Source of the DNA: an uncultured bacterium
GTDB taxonomy: Bacteria; Cyanobacteriota; Vampirovibrionia; Gastranaerophilales; Gastranaerophilaceae
Length of the DNA stretch: 10,382 bases
Direction: 5' to 3'
Assembly (NCBI GenBank): GCA_948888345.1
Contig: CAQTPN010000022.1
Span: 1-10,382, forward strand
The position numbers and the translations under genes were made by a program. Under the pieces are notes generated by a model that was not told the DNA's origin, did not search any database, and saw only the letters and a program-made list of their open reading frames with translations. This document shows positions 1 to 8,273 of this stretch, piece after piece. Position 1 is the first letter of the stretch. Each line of letters starts with the position of its first letter.

Positions 1-1
1 A

Positions 2-454
2 CAGCTTTTACTATTAGATTCAGAAAACCCTGAAAAAGATATTATGCTTTATATAAATTCTCCGGGAGGCTCTGTTACAGCCGGTTTTGCAATTTATGAC
101 ACTATGCAGCACATTAGAGCAAACGTTTCAACTATTTGCCTGGGTCAGGCTGCTTCAATGGGCGCATTTCTTTTATCATCAGGCACAAAAGGAAAAAGAT
201 TGGCACTTCCTCATTCAAGAGTGCTTATCCACCAGCCTTTAGGCGGTGCACAAGGTCAGGCAACCGATATTGAAATTCAGGCAAATGAAATTTTAAGAAT
301 TAAGAAATCCTTAAATTCAATTTTAGCCGCAAATACAGGTCAGGCACTTAAAAAGATTGAAAAAGATACAGACAGGGATTACATCATGACCCCTGAAGAA
401 GCCCTTGAATATGGCATGATTGACAAAATAATCACAATGGAAGAGAATAATTAA
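2..454 (+). CDS. clpP: ATP-dependent Clp protease proteolytic subunit ClpP (5' end outside window)
   Basis: ClpP is the serine peptidase that stacks as two heptameric rings and degrades proteins fed in by ClpX or another Clp ATPase in the cytoplasm. The frame is open from the left edge: the first visible residues [14 protein letters not shown] match the family upstream of the INSPGG motif, so the first visible ATG at 44 is internal, not a start. All three catalytic residues are visible: Ser in GQAASMGAF (visible residue 52), His in VLIHQPLGG (77) and Asp in DTDRDYIM (126). Their spacing (25 and 49 residues) equals that of E. coli ClpP Ser97, His122 and Asp171, so about 45 mature residues plus any propeptide are missing. 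The C-terminus ends normally at IITMEENN. clpX follows 80 nt downstream on the same strand, the usual arrangement. No fault is seen in the visible part. Confidence 0.97.
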   Translation, partial: QLLLLDSENPEKDIMLYINSPGGSVTAGFAIYDTMQHIRANVSTICLGQAASMGAFLLSSGTKGKRLALPHSRVLIHQPLGGAQGQATDIEIQANEILRIKKSLNSILAANTGQALKKIEKDTDRDYIMTPEEALEYGMIDKIITMEENN

Positions 455-486
455 AGCTCTTTTTAAGAAAATGCGCAATGCAACCC

Positions 487-501
487 TTTAAACGGTTTAA
501 A
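487..501. other. 15-nt perfect palindrome in the clpP-clpX gap
   Basis: The sequence TTTAAACGGTTTAAA has 7-bp arms around a single central G. It lies in the 80-nt gap between the clpP stop and the clpX start. The pairing is nearly all A-T, so it is weak as an RNA hairpin, and no U-tract follows. It could be a protein-binding site or chance in AT-rich DNA. The rest of the gap holds the clpX ribosome binding site (TAAGGAG at 519-525). Confidence 0.3.
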
Positions 502-534
502 CCCTTGTAAAAAGAGGGTAAGGAGAAAAAATAA

Positions 535-1848
535 ATGCCCAAAAATAACGACCCGAATTTAAAATGTTCTTTCTGCGGAAAAACGCAGGACCAGGTTAAA
601 AAGCTAATTGCAGGCCCTGATGTTTGTATTTGCGATGAGTGCATAGAACTTTGCAATGAAATTTTAGATGAAGAATTGTTCAATATTAAGCAGGAAGAAA
701 AAATCTCCGATTTAGACCAGCTGTTTGAAGGCATTCCAAAACCTGCCGAAATCAAGGCATATCTTGATGAGCACATTGTAGGGCAGGCTGATGCCAAAAA
801 AGTGCTGTCTGTTGCCGTTTATAATCATTATAAAAGAATTGCCCACAATATGGATGTGGACAACGAAAAACCCGAGGTTGAAATCCAGAAAAGCAATATC
901 CTTTTAGTAGGGCCGACAGGTTCAGGGAAAACACTTCTGGCACAGACTTTAGCAAAAATGTTAAATGTGCCTTTTGCTGTTGCCGATGCTACAACCCTTA
1001 CAGAAGCAGGGTATGTAGGGGATGATGTTGAAAATATTCTGTTAAGATTATATCAGGCCGCAGATTATAATGCGCAAAAGGCTGAGCGCGGTATTATTTA
1101 TATTGATGAAATTGATAAAATTGCAAGAAAGTCTGAAAATCCTTCTATCACAAGGGATGTATCAGGCGAGGGTGTTCAGCAGGCATTATTAAAAATGATT
1201 GAAGGCACCGTTGCAAACGTTCCGCCGCAAGGGGGAAGGAAACACCCGCATCAAGAATTTATCCAGATTGATACATCAAATATTTTATTTATTGTGGGCG
1301 GTGCATTTGTCGGCCTTGATAAAATTGTTGAAAGACGCTGCGGCACAACAAGCACTTTAGGATTCGGCTCAAAACCAATCAGTGCAAAGGAAAAAGAAAT
1401 TCAAGCACAAAAGATGCTCAAAAAATTACAGCCGGATGATTTATTGAAATTTGGTTTAATCCCTGAATTTATAGGAAGAATACCGGTTTATTCAGTTTTA
1501 GACCCGCTGGATGAAGAAACTTTAAAAATGATTTTAACAAAACCTAAAAATGCCATTATGAAGCAGTATATCTGCCTTATGAAAATGGACGGGGTTGATT
1601 TGACATTTGAGGATGATGCTATTGACCTTATTGCAAAAGAAGCAATTAAACGCAAAACCGGCGCAAGAGCACTCCGTTCAATTGTAGAAGAAATTATGAC
1701 GGATATTATGTATGAAGTTCCGTCAAATGAAGATATTAAAACTTATACCATCACAGCAGACATAGTCAGAAAAAAATTAAATGTCGCAGAATTAATTAAA
1801 TTGCCCACCAAAAAAGACGAAGGAAGCGACATTGAAGATATCGCATAA
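535..1848 (+). CDS. clpX: ATP-dependent Clp protease ATP-binding subunit ClpX
   Basis: ClpX is the hexameric AAA+ unfoldase that recognises tagged substrates and threads them into ClpP. The 437-residue product has the full family layout. An N-terminal zinc-binding domain has Cys11, Cys14, Cys33 and Cys36 (CSFC and CDEC). Walker A GPTGSGKT is at 126-133, the GYVG pore loop at 159-162, Walker B IIYIDEID at 187-194, and the RKH loop at 235-237. The ClpP-docking loop reads LGF at 275-277, a conservative form of the usual IGF. The arginine finger is R315 in EFIGR, and sensor 2 is GARALR at 377-382. The start is set by TAAGGAG at 519-525, 9 nt before the ATG. It probably shares a transcript with clpP upstream and the SLH gene 19 nt downstream. 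Nothing is missing, and length is normal for the family. Confidence 0.98.
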   Translation: MPKNNDPNLKCSFCGKTQDQVKKLIAGPDVCICDECIELCNEILDEELFNIKQEEKISDLDQLFEGIPKPAEIKAYLDEHIVGQADAKKVLSVAVYNHYKRIAHNMDVDNEKPEVEIQKSNILLVGPTGSGKTLLAQTLAKMLNVPFAVADATTLTEAGYVGDDVENILLRLYQAADYNAQKAERGIIYIDEIDKIARKSENPSITRDVSGEGVQQALLKMIEGTVANVPPQGGRKHPHQEFIQIDTSNILFIVGGAFVGLDKIVERRCGTTSTLGFGSKPISAKEKEIQAQKMLKKLQPDDLLKFGLIPEFIGRIPVYSVLDPLDEETLKMILTKPKNAIMKQYICLMKMDGVDLTFEDDAIDLIAKEAIKRKTGARALRSIVEEIMTDIMYEVPSNEDIKTYTITADIVRKKLNVAELIKLPTKKDEGSDIEDIA

Positions 1849-1867
1849 AGAAAGTTAAGGAAAGAAA

Positions 1868-3058
1868 ATGAATTGTATGAAGATGATGTTTAAAAAACTT
1901 TTTTGTTTAATTGCAATATTTTTTGCATTCAGCATCAATCAGGCTATTTGCGCTCCATCTGATGATTTTACCGATACTCATCAGGGATACTGGTCTTATG
2001 ATGCTATTATGGCACTTAAAAAAATCGGCGTTTTGGCCGGATACCCCGATGGCAGCTTCAGACCGGATGAAAAGGTTACAAGGGCTGAATTTACAGCTAT
2101 GTTGACAAAAGCTCTCGGACTTCGCGATGCTAAGGATTTTTCAATTACAATTTACAAAGATTTATCCCCCAAACACTGGGCATACAGAGATATACAGATT
2201 GCTTCCCATTATGGAGTTATGGAAGGAACGCCGGAACATAACTTTATGGCAAACGGCCACGTTAAAAGGGTTGAAGTTATCGTTACAATCATGAGTGCAT
2301 TAAACCTTAAAGAAATTACTCCGGATGAAGCCAGGGCCTATTTAACAGCCGCATATAGCGATGTTAACGAGCTTCCCGCCTGGGCTTTAACTCGAACAGG
2401 CAAGGCTGAACAATTACATGCAATTGTTGTAAGACCCTGGGAGCAAGGCTTGTTAATGCCTAACAGAGCTGCTACAAGAGGCGAGCTTGCAGTATTTTTA
2501 TATAATATGAGAGAAAGAGCCAAAGTTCATCCAAGTAAAAAATTACAAGGTGCCCTTCCAAAAAGAGTAGACGGGTATGTTCTTGAAAACGCTTATTTAG
2601 ACGGCAATATGGCAATAATTCCCGCAGGAACAGTTCTTCCTTTAGGCGTTATGGACTGCGTATGGTCTAAAGAAGCAAAAGTTGGAGATGAATTCATTGC
2701 AAGAACCCTTGTAAACTTTGTTACAAAAGATAAAGTTTTATTAATTCCTATCGGAAAAGAAATAAAAGGTACAATTCAAAAAGCTAAAAAAGGAACAACA
2801 TTAATTAAGAATGCACAAATGGTATTCCAGACTCAAACCCTTCTTGATGACGATTCAAGAGATACAGGGGTTGAATTTATCACTGTAGGCAATGCTGTTC
2901 CAAAAGTTGCAGAATTCACTCACAATCCCATTCTTCAAAAAATAGGATTTAACGTATTTAAAGGACACAATTTCTACAATCACCATTCTCAACAGGTAGA
3001 TTTTGTTCTTCTTGAACCTGCAAGAATTAACATTATGAATAACTGGCTTGCAGAATAA
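1868..3058 (+). CDS. Exported protein with three SLH domains and an unassigned C-terminal domain
   Basis: This 396-residue envelope protein starts 19 nt after clpX, with AAGG at 1857-1860 as ribosome binding site. Residues 1-29 form a signal peptide: basic start, hydrophobic stretch LFCLIAIFFAF, and likely cleavage after AICA. Three S-layer-homology domains follow, at about 34-84 (AGYPDGSFRPDEKVTRAEF is diagnostic), 96-147 and 163-216 (ending ATRGELAVFLYNM). SLH domains bind secondary cell-wall polymer or peptidoglycan; in cyanobacteria-type cells they often hold outer-membrane proteins to the wall. The C-terminal part (about 225-396) has no OprB-type porin barrel that I can see. It looks like a small beta-rich domain with IPAGTVLPLGV and VLLIPIGKEIKGTI, a pattern loosely like the beta-domain of TrbI/VirB10 proteins, though I would not assign it. 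A strong terminator closes the gene. The SLH call is firm; the precise role is unknown. Confidence 0.9.
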   Translation: MNCMKMMFKKLFCLIAIFFAFSINQAICAPSDDFTDTHQGYWSYDAIMALKKIGVLAGYPDGSFRPDEKVTRAEFTAMLTKALGLRDAKDFSITIYKDLSPKHWAYRDIQIASHYGVMEGTPEHNFMANGHVKRVEVIVTIMSALNLKEITPDEARAYLTAAYSDVNELPAWALTRTGKAEQLHAIVVRPWEQGLLMPNRAATRGELAVFLYNMRERAKVHPSKKLQGALPKRVDGYVLENAYLDGNMAIIPAGTVLPLGVMDCVWSKEAKVGDEFIARTLVNFVTKDKVLLIPIGKEIKGTIQKAKKGTTLIKNAQMVFQTQTLLDDDSRDTGVEFITVGNAVPKVAEFTHNPILQKIGFNVFKGHNFYNHHSQQVDFVLLEPARINIMNNWLAE

Positions 3059-3077
3059 ATTTCATTAAAATAAATTT

Positions 3078-3112
3078 AAAACACCTGCTCAACTTGAAAG
3101 CAGGTGTTTTTT
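3078..3112. terminator. Intrinsic terminator, likely bidirectional
   Basis: A 12-bp perfect inverted repeat pairs AAAACACCTGCT (3078-3089) with AGCAGGTGTTTT (3099-3110) around a 9-nt loop. The + strand continues into six T's. It lies 19 nt after the SLH gene stop. On the - strand it also ends in a T-run, so it can stop the convergent gene that ends at 3137. Confidence 0.9.
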
Positions 3113-3136
3113 ACAGTTCTGTTTTTCATTAAATTT

Positions 3137-3538
3137 TTATTTTGTATTATGTTTGAAATCCTTAATGATGCTTTTTAGGGCCTCTTCATTTACGGATTTT
3201 ATAAATTCAATAAGTTCAGCCTTATTGGGGTATATTTTTGTACTTGATGCCATTTTTTTACTATCAGCATTAAGAAAATTTATATCCATCCTTTTTTTTA
3301 CATCATCTTCTTTAACGGGTTTTACCTGAAAAACAAGGCAGCTGTCATCATCAAGAACAATATCGGCAGAAATCGGCGCAAAAGTACCGAATTCAGGCAC
3401 GGTATTATTATTTATTTTTGAATTTACCTTATCTAAAAATTCTTTAGTGCCATTTTGCATGTTTTTTCCCTTGAATGTTTGCAATTGAAGCTTATTAGAT
3501 AATTGTATCATATTGGGGGAATAATAAATACTATTCAT
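3137..3538 (-). CDS. Unknown 133-residue protein downstream of the RelA/SpoT-like gene
   Basis: I do not recognise this family. The product is a soluble-looking, Lys-, Asn- and Asp-rich protein with no signal peptide or membrane segment. A probable beta strand region (SADIVLDDDSCLVFQVKPV, residues 57-75) is followed by a charged, probably helical C-terminus (from about residue 105). The gene lies 102 nt downstream of the 817-residue gene on the same strand with no clear terminator between, so co-transcription is likely. That position would suit a partner, chaperone or immunity protein, but nothing in the sequence proves it. The start is uncertain. The ATG at 3538 has only a weak AAAGAGA upstream. 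An internal ATG at 3458-3460 (residue 27) has a better AAGGG seven bases before it and would give 107 residues. I keep the long form because its first residues (YYSPNM) resemble those of the upstream gene (LYSQNI). Confidence 0.7.
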   Translation of the reverse strand: MNSIYYSPNMIQLSNKLQLQTFKGKNMQNGTKEFLDKVNSKINNNTVPEFGTFAPISADIVLDDDSCLVFQVKPVKEDDVKKRMDINFLNADSKKMASSTKIYPNKAELIEFIKSVNEEALKSIIKDFKHNTK

Positions 3539-3640
3539 AAAATTCTCTTTTATCCTATATTTTGGCTTTGTTTTGTTTGTGTATTTAAAAGGGTAAAACA
3601 GATAAAAATTTGCGGTTTTAAGACCTAATATTAAGTATTG

Positions 3641-6094
3641 TTAAGAAGCAAGTTTGGCAAATCCTTGTATAAAATTTGTTTTGGGATTATTAAATTTATA
3701 CACCTGCCCTTTTGATAAACTTGCAAGACAATTTTTTGAAAGCAGTTCATTATGATACGGCGACAGTCCGGAAAGGCTTAGCACCGGCTCTTTTGGATGC
3801 CTGATACCTGCAATGTCAAATATGCCGAGTTCCTTTTTTCTTAAGAAGTTATAAACTTCTTTTAAATAATCGTTATATTCACTATATAATTTTTTATCTT
3901 TTGCAATGATGGATACAAAATCCTGATATTCTGAAAGCTGGCTTGCCGCTTCTATTTTACCTTCGCTTTGCATTTTTAAAATTTTCTGCGTTACGGTATC
4001 TTTTTGTTTTTTAATGTCATACGGGAAATGTTCATATTCAGCAAATTCCTGAACTTCGACACCTCTGAACTGGCCCTCGCCAAGGGCACCGTTTTTATAT
4101 TCAAAATTAGACTGGCAAGCTGTGTAGCCGGATGCTTTAGAAGATTTCTCACTTATTCTTTTAATGTATTCTTCACTAAAACCAAGGTCTGAAGCCAGCT
4201 CGCCATCGGGTGTTAAATTTGTTACAATTTTGAATTCGCGTCCGTTTTGAGCATCGGCTGATTCCAGCCATGCATCACGTATTTGTTTAATCTGTCTTTC
4301 ACTAAAATATGCCACGCCGCCTTCTCCTGCATAGTTGTTAATTTCCGTCATTGAAATTTCGTTATTTTTTATTGCAAGAGAGAGCCTGTCTATAAAGCTC
4401 TGGGTCTGAGCTTCAGCTAAAAGAGTGTTGGCACGGTTCAACAGAGCGTTTTGCGCCTCATCTAAATCGGTAATTTTTCCTTTCCATATATTCTTTAAAG
4501 TTTTGAGGTCACTGCCTGTTATTCCGCCTTCTTTTAAGGTTTTAAGAGCCTGCTTTTTATTTAAAGAATCAAAAATTGCCCTTGTGCCTACACCATCTGC
4601 AATTAAAGCATTTGCATCATCAAAAGATGAAACGGAGTGTTCCGGAATTTTGCCATCCAGTTTATTTTGGGTTGAAGTCAAAGCCTTAGGCCTATCGTAG
4701 TATGTGACATCCGTGCCGCTTGTAGCACTTTTAAACTGCGCTACCGCGCTATCTTGAAGATAAGAGTTTCTTTTTGAAATAACGTTTGCAAGTGCTGCAG
4801 CCTCATCGCTTCCTGCTTGGACACCTTTTGAAAAATCAATTGATAATCCTTTAATAAATGAAGCATCCGCTAAATCTTCAGATATCTGTTCGCTTGTAAG
4901 ACAGGAAATTGTCATTTCATCAAGTGAAGAGTAGAAATTTTTAACAGCAGGGTTTGAATTTATAAGATTTTTTGCTTCATCATTCAAATTTAAAAAAGCG
5001 GAACTTGTATCAAAACTCTTTGCAGGGTTGATTTCTGCAGTAGTTTCAGTTAAGGAGCCAAATATTTTGTTATTTAATTTTGAAGCTCCCGAAAATACAA
5101 GCCTTGTGGAACCGCCTATTACAAGCCCGCCTATAGCACCGCCAAATGCACCCTGTGCCATATCTTCGGACATATCTTCTATTCTGCCTTCAGCTAAAGC
5201 TCTTGCAAAAGCATCGGTTGCACCTGAGAGCGCACCGTCTATTGTCATATCAACGCCATAAGATGCGGCTTTTGCAGCAAAAAGGGTGATTCCGCCCTTT
5301 GCGCCTTCTTTTGCAACATAGCTTGCGCCCTGTTTTGAAAGAAGTCTTGCTAAAAAGCTTTTGCCTGCCTGTTTTATACCGGCTTCACCCGCTTCTTTAA
5401 CAGCTTCTTTGGCACAGGTTTCAACTGCTTCAAGTCCTAAAGCCTTTGCAACGCCTGTTCCCGCAGCGCCGCCTATTGCGTTTGAAAGGGGTGCCATTGC
5501 ACCGTTTATGGAACCTGTTATTAAATCGTATCCTAAATCAGATAATTTATAATCTCTGCCTGAAATTGCACTATCAGAGGCTTTTATGGCAGTTTTTGTA
5601 GCAGCACCGGCACCTGCAGCAACAAGCAGTGATGCACCGCCCGTTACCGGAGCTAAAGCAGCAGCACCAACAGATACAATACCGGATACAATATCGCCTG
5701 CAACATCAACGCACATTTTCTGGCCTTCTTTATACGCATTTAGCTGCTCAGTCGCTTCATCAGAAGATATTTCACCGTTTTGGGCCTGTTTTATAATATT
5801 TTCAACATTATTTGAACTGTTTTTAAGGTGTAATAAATTTTTAATACCATCCCAGGCCTTTCCTATAAAACCTTGTTCTTCCCTGGTTTTGAGAAAATCA
5901 TCATATAAATTTTCACTGTTTTTGGCTTCAGAGTTTTGTATTTCAAAGGTATCACCCTGATTTTGAATACAATTTGCAAATACAGGATAATTTATACTGT
6001 CAGAAGATTGGACAAATGCGGTTTCAGGCCCGTTTATATAAATATTCCGGCCTGTTTTATTTATATTTTGACTGTATAAAGGGGACAGGGACAA
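3641..6094 (-). CDS. Large effector-like protein with Gly/Ala-rich core and RelA/SpoT-type synthetase domain
   Basis: This 817-residue protein has three parts. Residues 1-128 are polar with no Sec signal. Residues 129-340 are rich in Gly and Ala, with hydrophobic stretches (about 131-170) and a glycine-zipper-like GAFGGAIGGLVIGG (315-328), as in translocated toxins. Residues 463-700 carry the RelA/SpoT nucleotide pyrophosphokinase pattern: RPKALTSTQNKL (R468, K470, S474, K478), DGVGTRAI (D500), SGYTACQ (Y657), then EGQFR (E673) with AEYEHFPYD (H689). In the family, the Asp and Glu bind Mg and the Tyr stacks on the acceptor base; the enzyme moves pyrophosphate from ATP to a nucleotide or, in some toxins, to tRNA. 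About 110 extra residues separate D500 and Y657. There is no HD hydrolase domain, so the product would not be self-limited. The start is TTG at 6092-6094, after AAAGAGAG; no ATG, GTG or TTG lies upstream before the in-frame stop. The domain call is by eye; a toxin role is inference. Confidence 0.85.
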   Translation of the reverse strand: MSLSPLYSQNINKTGRNIYINGPETAFVQSSDSINYPVFANCIQNQGDTFEIQNSEAKNSENLYDDFLKTREEQGFIGKAWDGIKNLLHLKNSSNNVENIIKQAQNGEISSDEATEQLNAYKEGQKMCVDVAGDIVSGIVSVGAAALAPVTGGASLLVAAGAGAATKTAIKASDSAISGRDYKLSDLGYDLITGSINGAMAPLSNAIGGAAGTGVAKALGLEAVETCAKEAVKEAGEAGIKQAGKSFLARLLSKQGASYVAKEGAKGGITLFAAKAASYGVDMTIDGALSGATDAFARALAEGRIEDMSEDMAQGAFGGAIGGLVIGGSTRLVFSGASKLNNKIFGSLTETTAEINPAKSFDTSSAFLNLNDEAKNLINSNPAVKNFYSSLDEMTISCLTSEQISEDLADASFIKGLSIDFSKGVQAGSDEAAALANVISKRNSYLQDSAVAQFKSATSGTDVTYYDRPKALTSTQNKLDGKIPEHSVSSFDDANALIADGVGTRAIFDSLNKKQALKTLKEGGITGSDLKTLKNIWKGKITDLDEAQNALLNRANTLLAEAQTQSFIDRLSLAIKNNEISMTEINNYAGEGGVAYFSERQIKQIRDAWLESADAQNGREFKIVTNLTPDGELASDLGFSEEYIKRISEKSSKASGYTACQSNFEYKNGALGEGQFRGVEVQEFAEYEHFPYDIKKQKDTVTQKILKMQSEGKIEAASQLSEYQDFVSIIAKDKKLYSEYNDYLKEVYNFLRKKELGIFDIAGIRHPKEPVLSLSGLSPYHNELLSKNCLASLSKGQVYKFNNPKTNFIQGFAKLAS
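3995..4708 (-). other. RelA/SpoT-like synthetase domain within the 817-residue protein
   Basis: This span encodes residues about 463-700. Motif order and chemistry follow small alarmone synthetases such as RelQ: R-x-K then S-x-x-x-K, D-x-x-G-x-R, G-Y, E-x-Q-x-R, then E-H-x-x-Y. One usual residue differs: the His after the GY motif (GYxSLH in RelQ) is Gln661 here. The interval between the Asp and Tyr motifs is 157 residues, against roughly 45 in RelQ. The insertion (about 512-625, nucleotides 4220-4561) is mainly helical in character and contains NNYAGEGGVAYFSERQ. Confidence 0.7.
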
Positions 6095-6302
6095 AATTTT
6101 TCTCTCTTTATAATAGTAAAAACATTTCTTATATATATAAAGTGTATATATTTAAAAAAATTGCCAGAAAGGAAAAACTTTTTTGGATTATCCCTTTGAA
6201 CATCAATAAAATAATTAATTAAATGTTAATTTTTGTAATATTAGATAAAAATATGTTTATCATTAAATATATAAAATATTTTTTATGAGGTTTAAAAAAA
6301 AT
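6095..6302. promoter_or_regulatory. Divergent AT-rich intergenic region between the effector-like gene and clpB
   Basis: These 208 nt must hold the promoters for both divergent genes. I see no coding potential. On the - strand a TATAAA (6107-6112 on the + strand) lies close to the TTG start, without a good -35. For clpB there is TTGAAC (6196-6201), and 17 nt later TTAAAT, a mediocre pair. A 6-bp inverted repeat, GATAAA (6244-6249) and TTTATC (6256-6261), could be an operator but is almost all A-T. No CIRCE element (the HrcA operator often placed before heat-shock genes) is present. Confidence 0.4.
6286..6291 (+). promoter_or_regulatory. Ribosome binding site deciding the clpB start
   Basis: TGAGGT lies 11 nt before the ATG at 6303. 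An earlier in-frame ATG at 6285 overlaps this site and has only AT-rich, purine-poor sequence upstream. The ATG at 6303 also gives the family-like N-terminus [12 protein letters not shown], so 6303 is preferred. Confidence 0.6.
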
Positions 6303-8273
6303 ATGTTTGATTTTGAAAAATTAACTAAATCCGCTCAAAATGTAATGTTAGAAGCTCAAACGCTTGTTAAAACAAATAAAAATACATTTCTTGAACCCTT
6401 GCATATTCTGCTTGCTATGGCAAATCTTGCAAAATCCGAAAGCGACAGTTCAGGGATATATGAACTTTTCTGCGCACTAAAGCTTGGCGGAAATTTATTT
6501 AAAGATGACCTTCAAGCCCTTATAAACGAACTGCCAAAGATATCCAACGACACTGTGCAGGTTTATTTTTCTTCCGACAGTATAAAAATTATGGAAGATG
6601 CAAAAAAAGCAGCTGATACAATGAAGGATAAATTTATATCTCCAGAGCATATCCTGCTTGCAATTGCAAAGGATGCAGCACTGAATTATAACGGTCAAAA
6701 TCAGGGAAAATTAAATAAGCTTTTTATGAAATTTTCAATCAATGAAGTTTCAATTTTAAATGCAATTAAAAAAATCAGAGGAAATAAGCAGATAGATTCT
6801 GCAACTGCTGATGAAGAATTTAAGATGATGGAAAAATTTTCCATTGATTTAACACAAAAGGCAAAAGAAGGTAAACTCGACCCTGTGATAGGCAGAGATG
6901 AAGAGGTGCGACGCATAATTCAGGTTTTAAACAGACGTACAAAAAATAATCCTGTTTTAATAGGGGAGGCAGGCGTTGGTAAAACCGCTATTGTTGAAGG
7001 ACTTGCACAAAGAATTATAAGAGGAGATGTGCCCGAAAGCCTAAAAAATACAAGACTTGTGTCTCTTGATATGGGTGCCCTTGTTGCCGGAGCAAAATAT
7101 CGGGGTGAATTTGAAGAAAGATTAAAAAAGGTTATAAAAGAGGTTGTAGATTCAAACGGAGAAATTATCCTTTTCATTGATGAATTACATACAGTTGTAG
7201 GGCTTGGTGCAACAGAAGGTTCAACCGATGCGGGAAACCTTTTAAAGCCTATTCTGGCAAGAGGCGAAATGCGCATGGTTGGTGCCACTACAATTAATGA
7301 ATACAGAAAGCATATTGAAAAGGACCCTGCACTTGAACGCCGTTTTCAACCCGTGCTTGTGGATGAGCCATCGGTAGAAGATACGATTTCAATTCTTAGG
7401 GGCTTAAAAGAAAAATATGAGGTACACCATGGGGTTAGAATTAAGGATTCTGCGCTTGTTGCGGCGGCACAGCTTTCAAACAGGTATATTCAGGACAGAT
7501 TTTTGCCCGATAAAGCAATAGATTTGATGGATGAAGCAGCTTCAAGGATAAGAATTGAGATAGATTCAATGCCTGAAGAGCTTGATACGCTTGAAAGACA
7601 GAAGCTGCAATTACAGATTGAACTTGAGTCTTTAAAAAATGATAATGACGAAGATAAAATAAATAAAGTAAAAACCGCACTGGATGAGGTTTCAAACAAA
7701 GCAGAAGAGCTAAAAAGCCGATGGGAAGCGCAAAAAAGCACCATTAAAGGCGAAGCACAGATAAAATCCGAGATTGAAAAAACCCGTGTTGAAATTGAAA
7801 TAGCAGAAAGGGAAGCAAATTTGGAACTTGCTGCAAAATTAAAATACGGAAAACTGCCGGAGCTTACAAAACAGCTTGAAGATTGCAAAAATGCCGAACA
7901 TGCGGAAGAAAAGGCTCTTTTAAAAGAAGAAATAACAGATGAAGATATTGCAGAAGTTGTTTCAAAATGGACAGGGGTTCCTGTTTCAAAACTTGTAGAA
8001 TCAGAATCTGAAAAATTAATTGAGATGGAAAACATTCTTCATAAAAGAGTAATAGGACAAAATGAAGCTGTAGGAGTTGTTTCAGACAGCATTCGCCGCG
8101 CAAGAAGCGGCTTAAAAGACCCTAAAAGACCAATCGGCGTATTTTTATTCTTAGGTCCTACTGGAGTTGGTAAAACTGAACTTGCTAAAACCCTTTCAGA
8201 ATTTATGTTTCAAGATGAAAAAACATTCCGTTGCAAGGCTGATTGGAGCACCTCCCGGGTATGTGGGGTATGA
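6303..8273 (+). CDS. clpB: ClpB N-terminal fragment (N domain, NBD1, middle domain, start of NBD2)
   Basis: This frame gives a 656-residue product. NBD1 and the coiled-coil middle domain look intact, including both Walker motifs and the arginine-finger segment ERRF. The last 16 residues, after MFQDEK, are out-of-frame sequence with no ClpB similarity (for example [10 protein letters not shown]). The fragment ends within NBD2, shortly after its Walker A. Hexamer stability and threading in ClpB depend on NBD2, so disaggregase activity is not expected. Some caller programs would start it at 6285 and add six residues. Confidence 0.75.
   Translation: MFDFEKLTKSAQNVMLEAQTLVKTNKNTFLEPLHILLAMANLAKSESDSSGIYELFCALKLGGNLFKDDLQALINELPKISNDTVQVYFSSDSIKIMEDAKKAADTMKDKFISPEHILLAIAKDAALNYNGQNQGKLNKLFMKFSINEVSILNAIKKIRGNKQIDSATADEEFKMMEKFSIDLTQKAKEGKLDPVIGRDEEVRRIIQVLNRRTKNNPVLIGEAGVGKTAIVEGLAQRIIRGDVPESLKNTRLVSLDMGALVAGAKYRGEFEERLKKVIKEVVDSNGEIILFIDELHTVVGLGATEGSTDAGNLLKPILARGEMRMVGATTINEYRKHIEKDPALERRFQPVLVDEPSVEDTISILRGLKEKYEVHHGVRIKDSALVAAAQLSNRYIQDRFLPDKAIDLMDEAASRIRIEIDSMPEELDTLERQKLQLQIELESLKNDNDEDKINKVKTALDEVSNKAEELKSRWEAQKSTIKGEAQIKSEIEKTRVEIEIAEREANLELAAKLKYGKLPELTKQLEDCKNAEHAEEKALLKEEITDEDIAEVVSKWTGVPVSKLVESESEKLIEMENILHKRVIGQNEAVGVVSDSIRRARSGLKDPKRPIGVFLFLGPTGVGKTELAKTLSEFMFQDEKTFRCKADWSTSRVCGV

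Noticed and set aside
44..454. Complete short ClpP starting at the ATG at 44
   Set aside because: Conserved ClpP residues continue upstream in frame to the window edge, so this Met is internal.
501..519. ACCCT/AGGGT hairpin before clpX as a terminator or attenuator
   Set aside because: Stem of 5 bp with a 9-nt loop and no T-run; too weak, and it overlaps the ribosome binding site area.
5586..5960. Ala/Pro-rich open frames on the + strand opposite the 817-residue gene (also 5028-5261 and 5361-5552)
   Set aside because: They mirror the Gly/Ala-rich core of the - strand gene and show no starts with ribosome binding sites or family features.
6244..6261. GATAAA-N6-TTTATC inverted repeat upstream of clpB as an operator
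   Set aside because: Only 6-bp arms, almost all A-T, in very AT-rich DNA; it does not match CIRCE. Mentioned in the intergenic entry only.
7490..8035. Long antisense open frame opposite the clpB middle domain
   Set aside because: Ser/Phe-rich translation typical of the reverse complement of a Glu/Lys-rich coiled coil; the sense strand is clearly coding.
8214..8224. Programmed ribosomal frameshift at the A6 run in clpB
   Set aside because: A +1 shift here would join the two frames, but the fused protein would still lack about 13 conserved residues, including RIDMSEF. The A6 run is also out of phase for the usual A AAA AAC slippery site.
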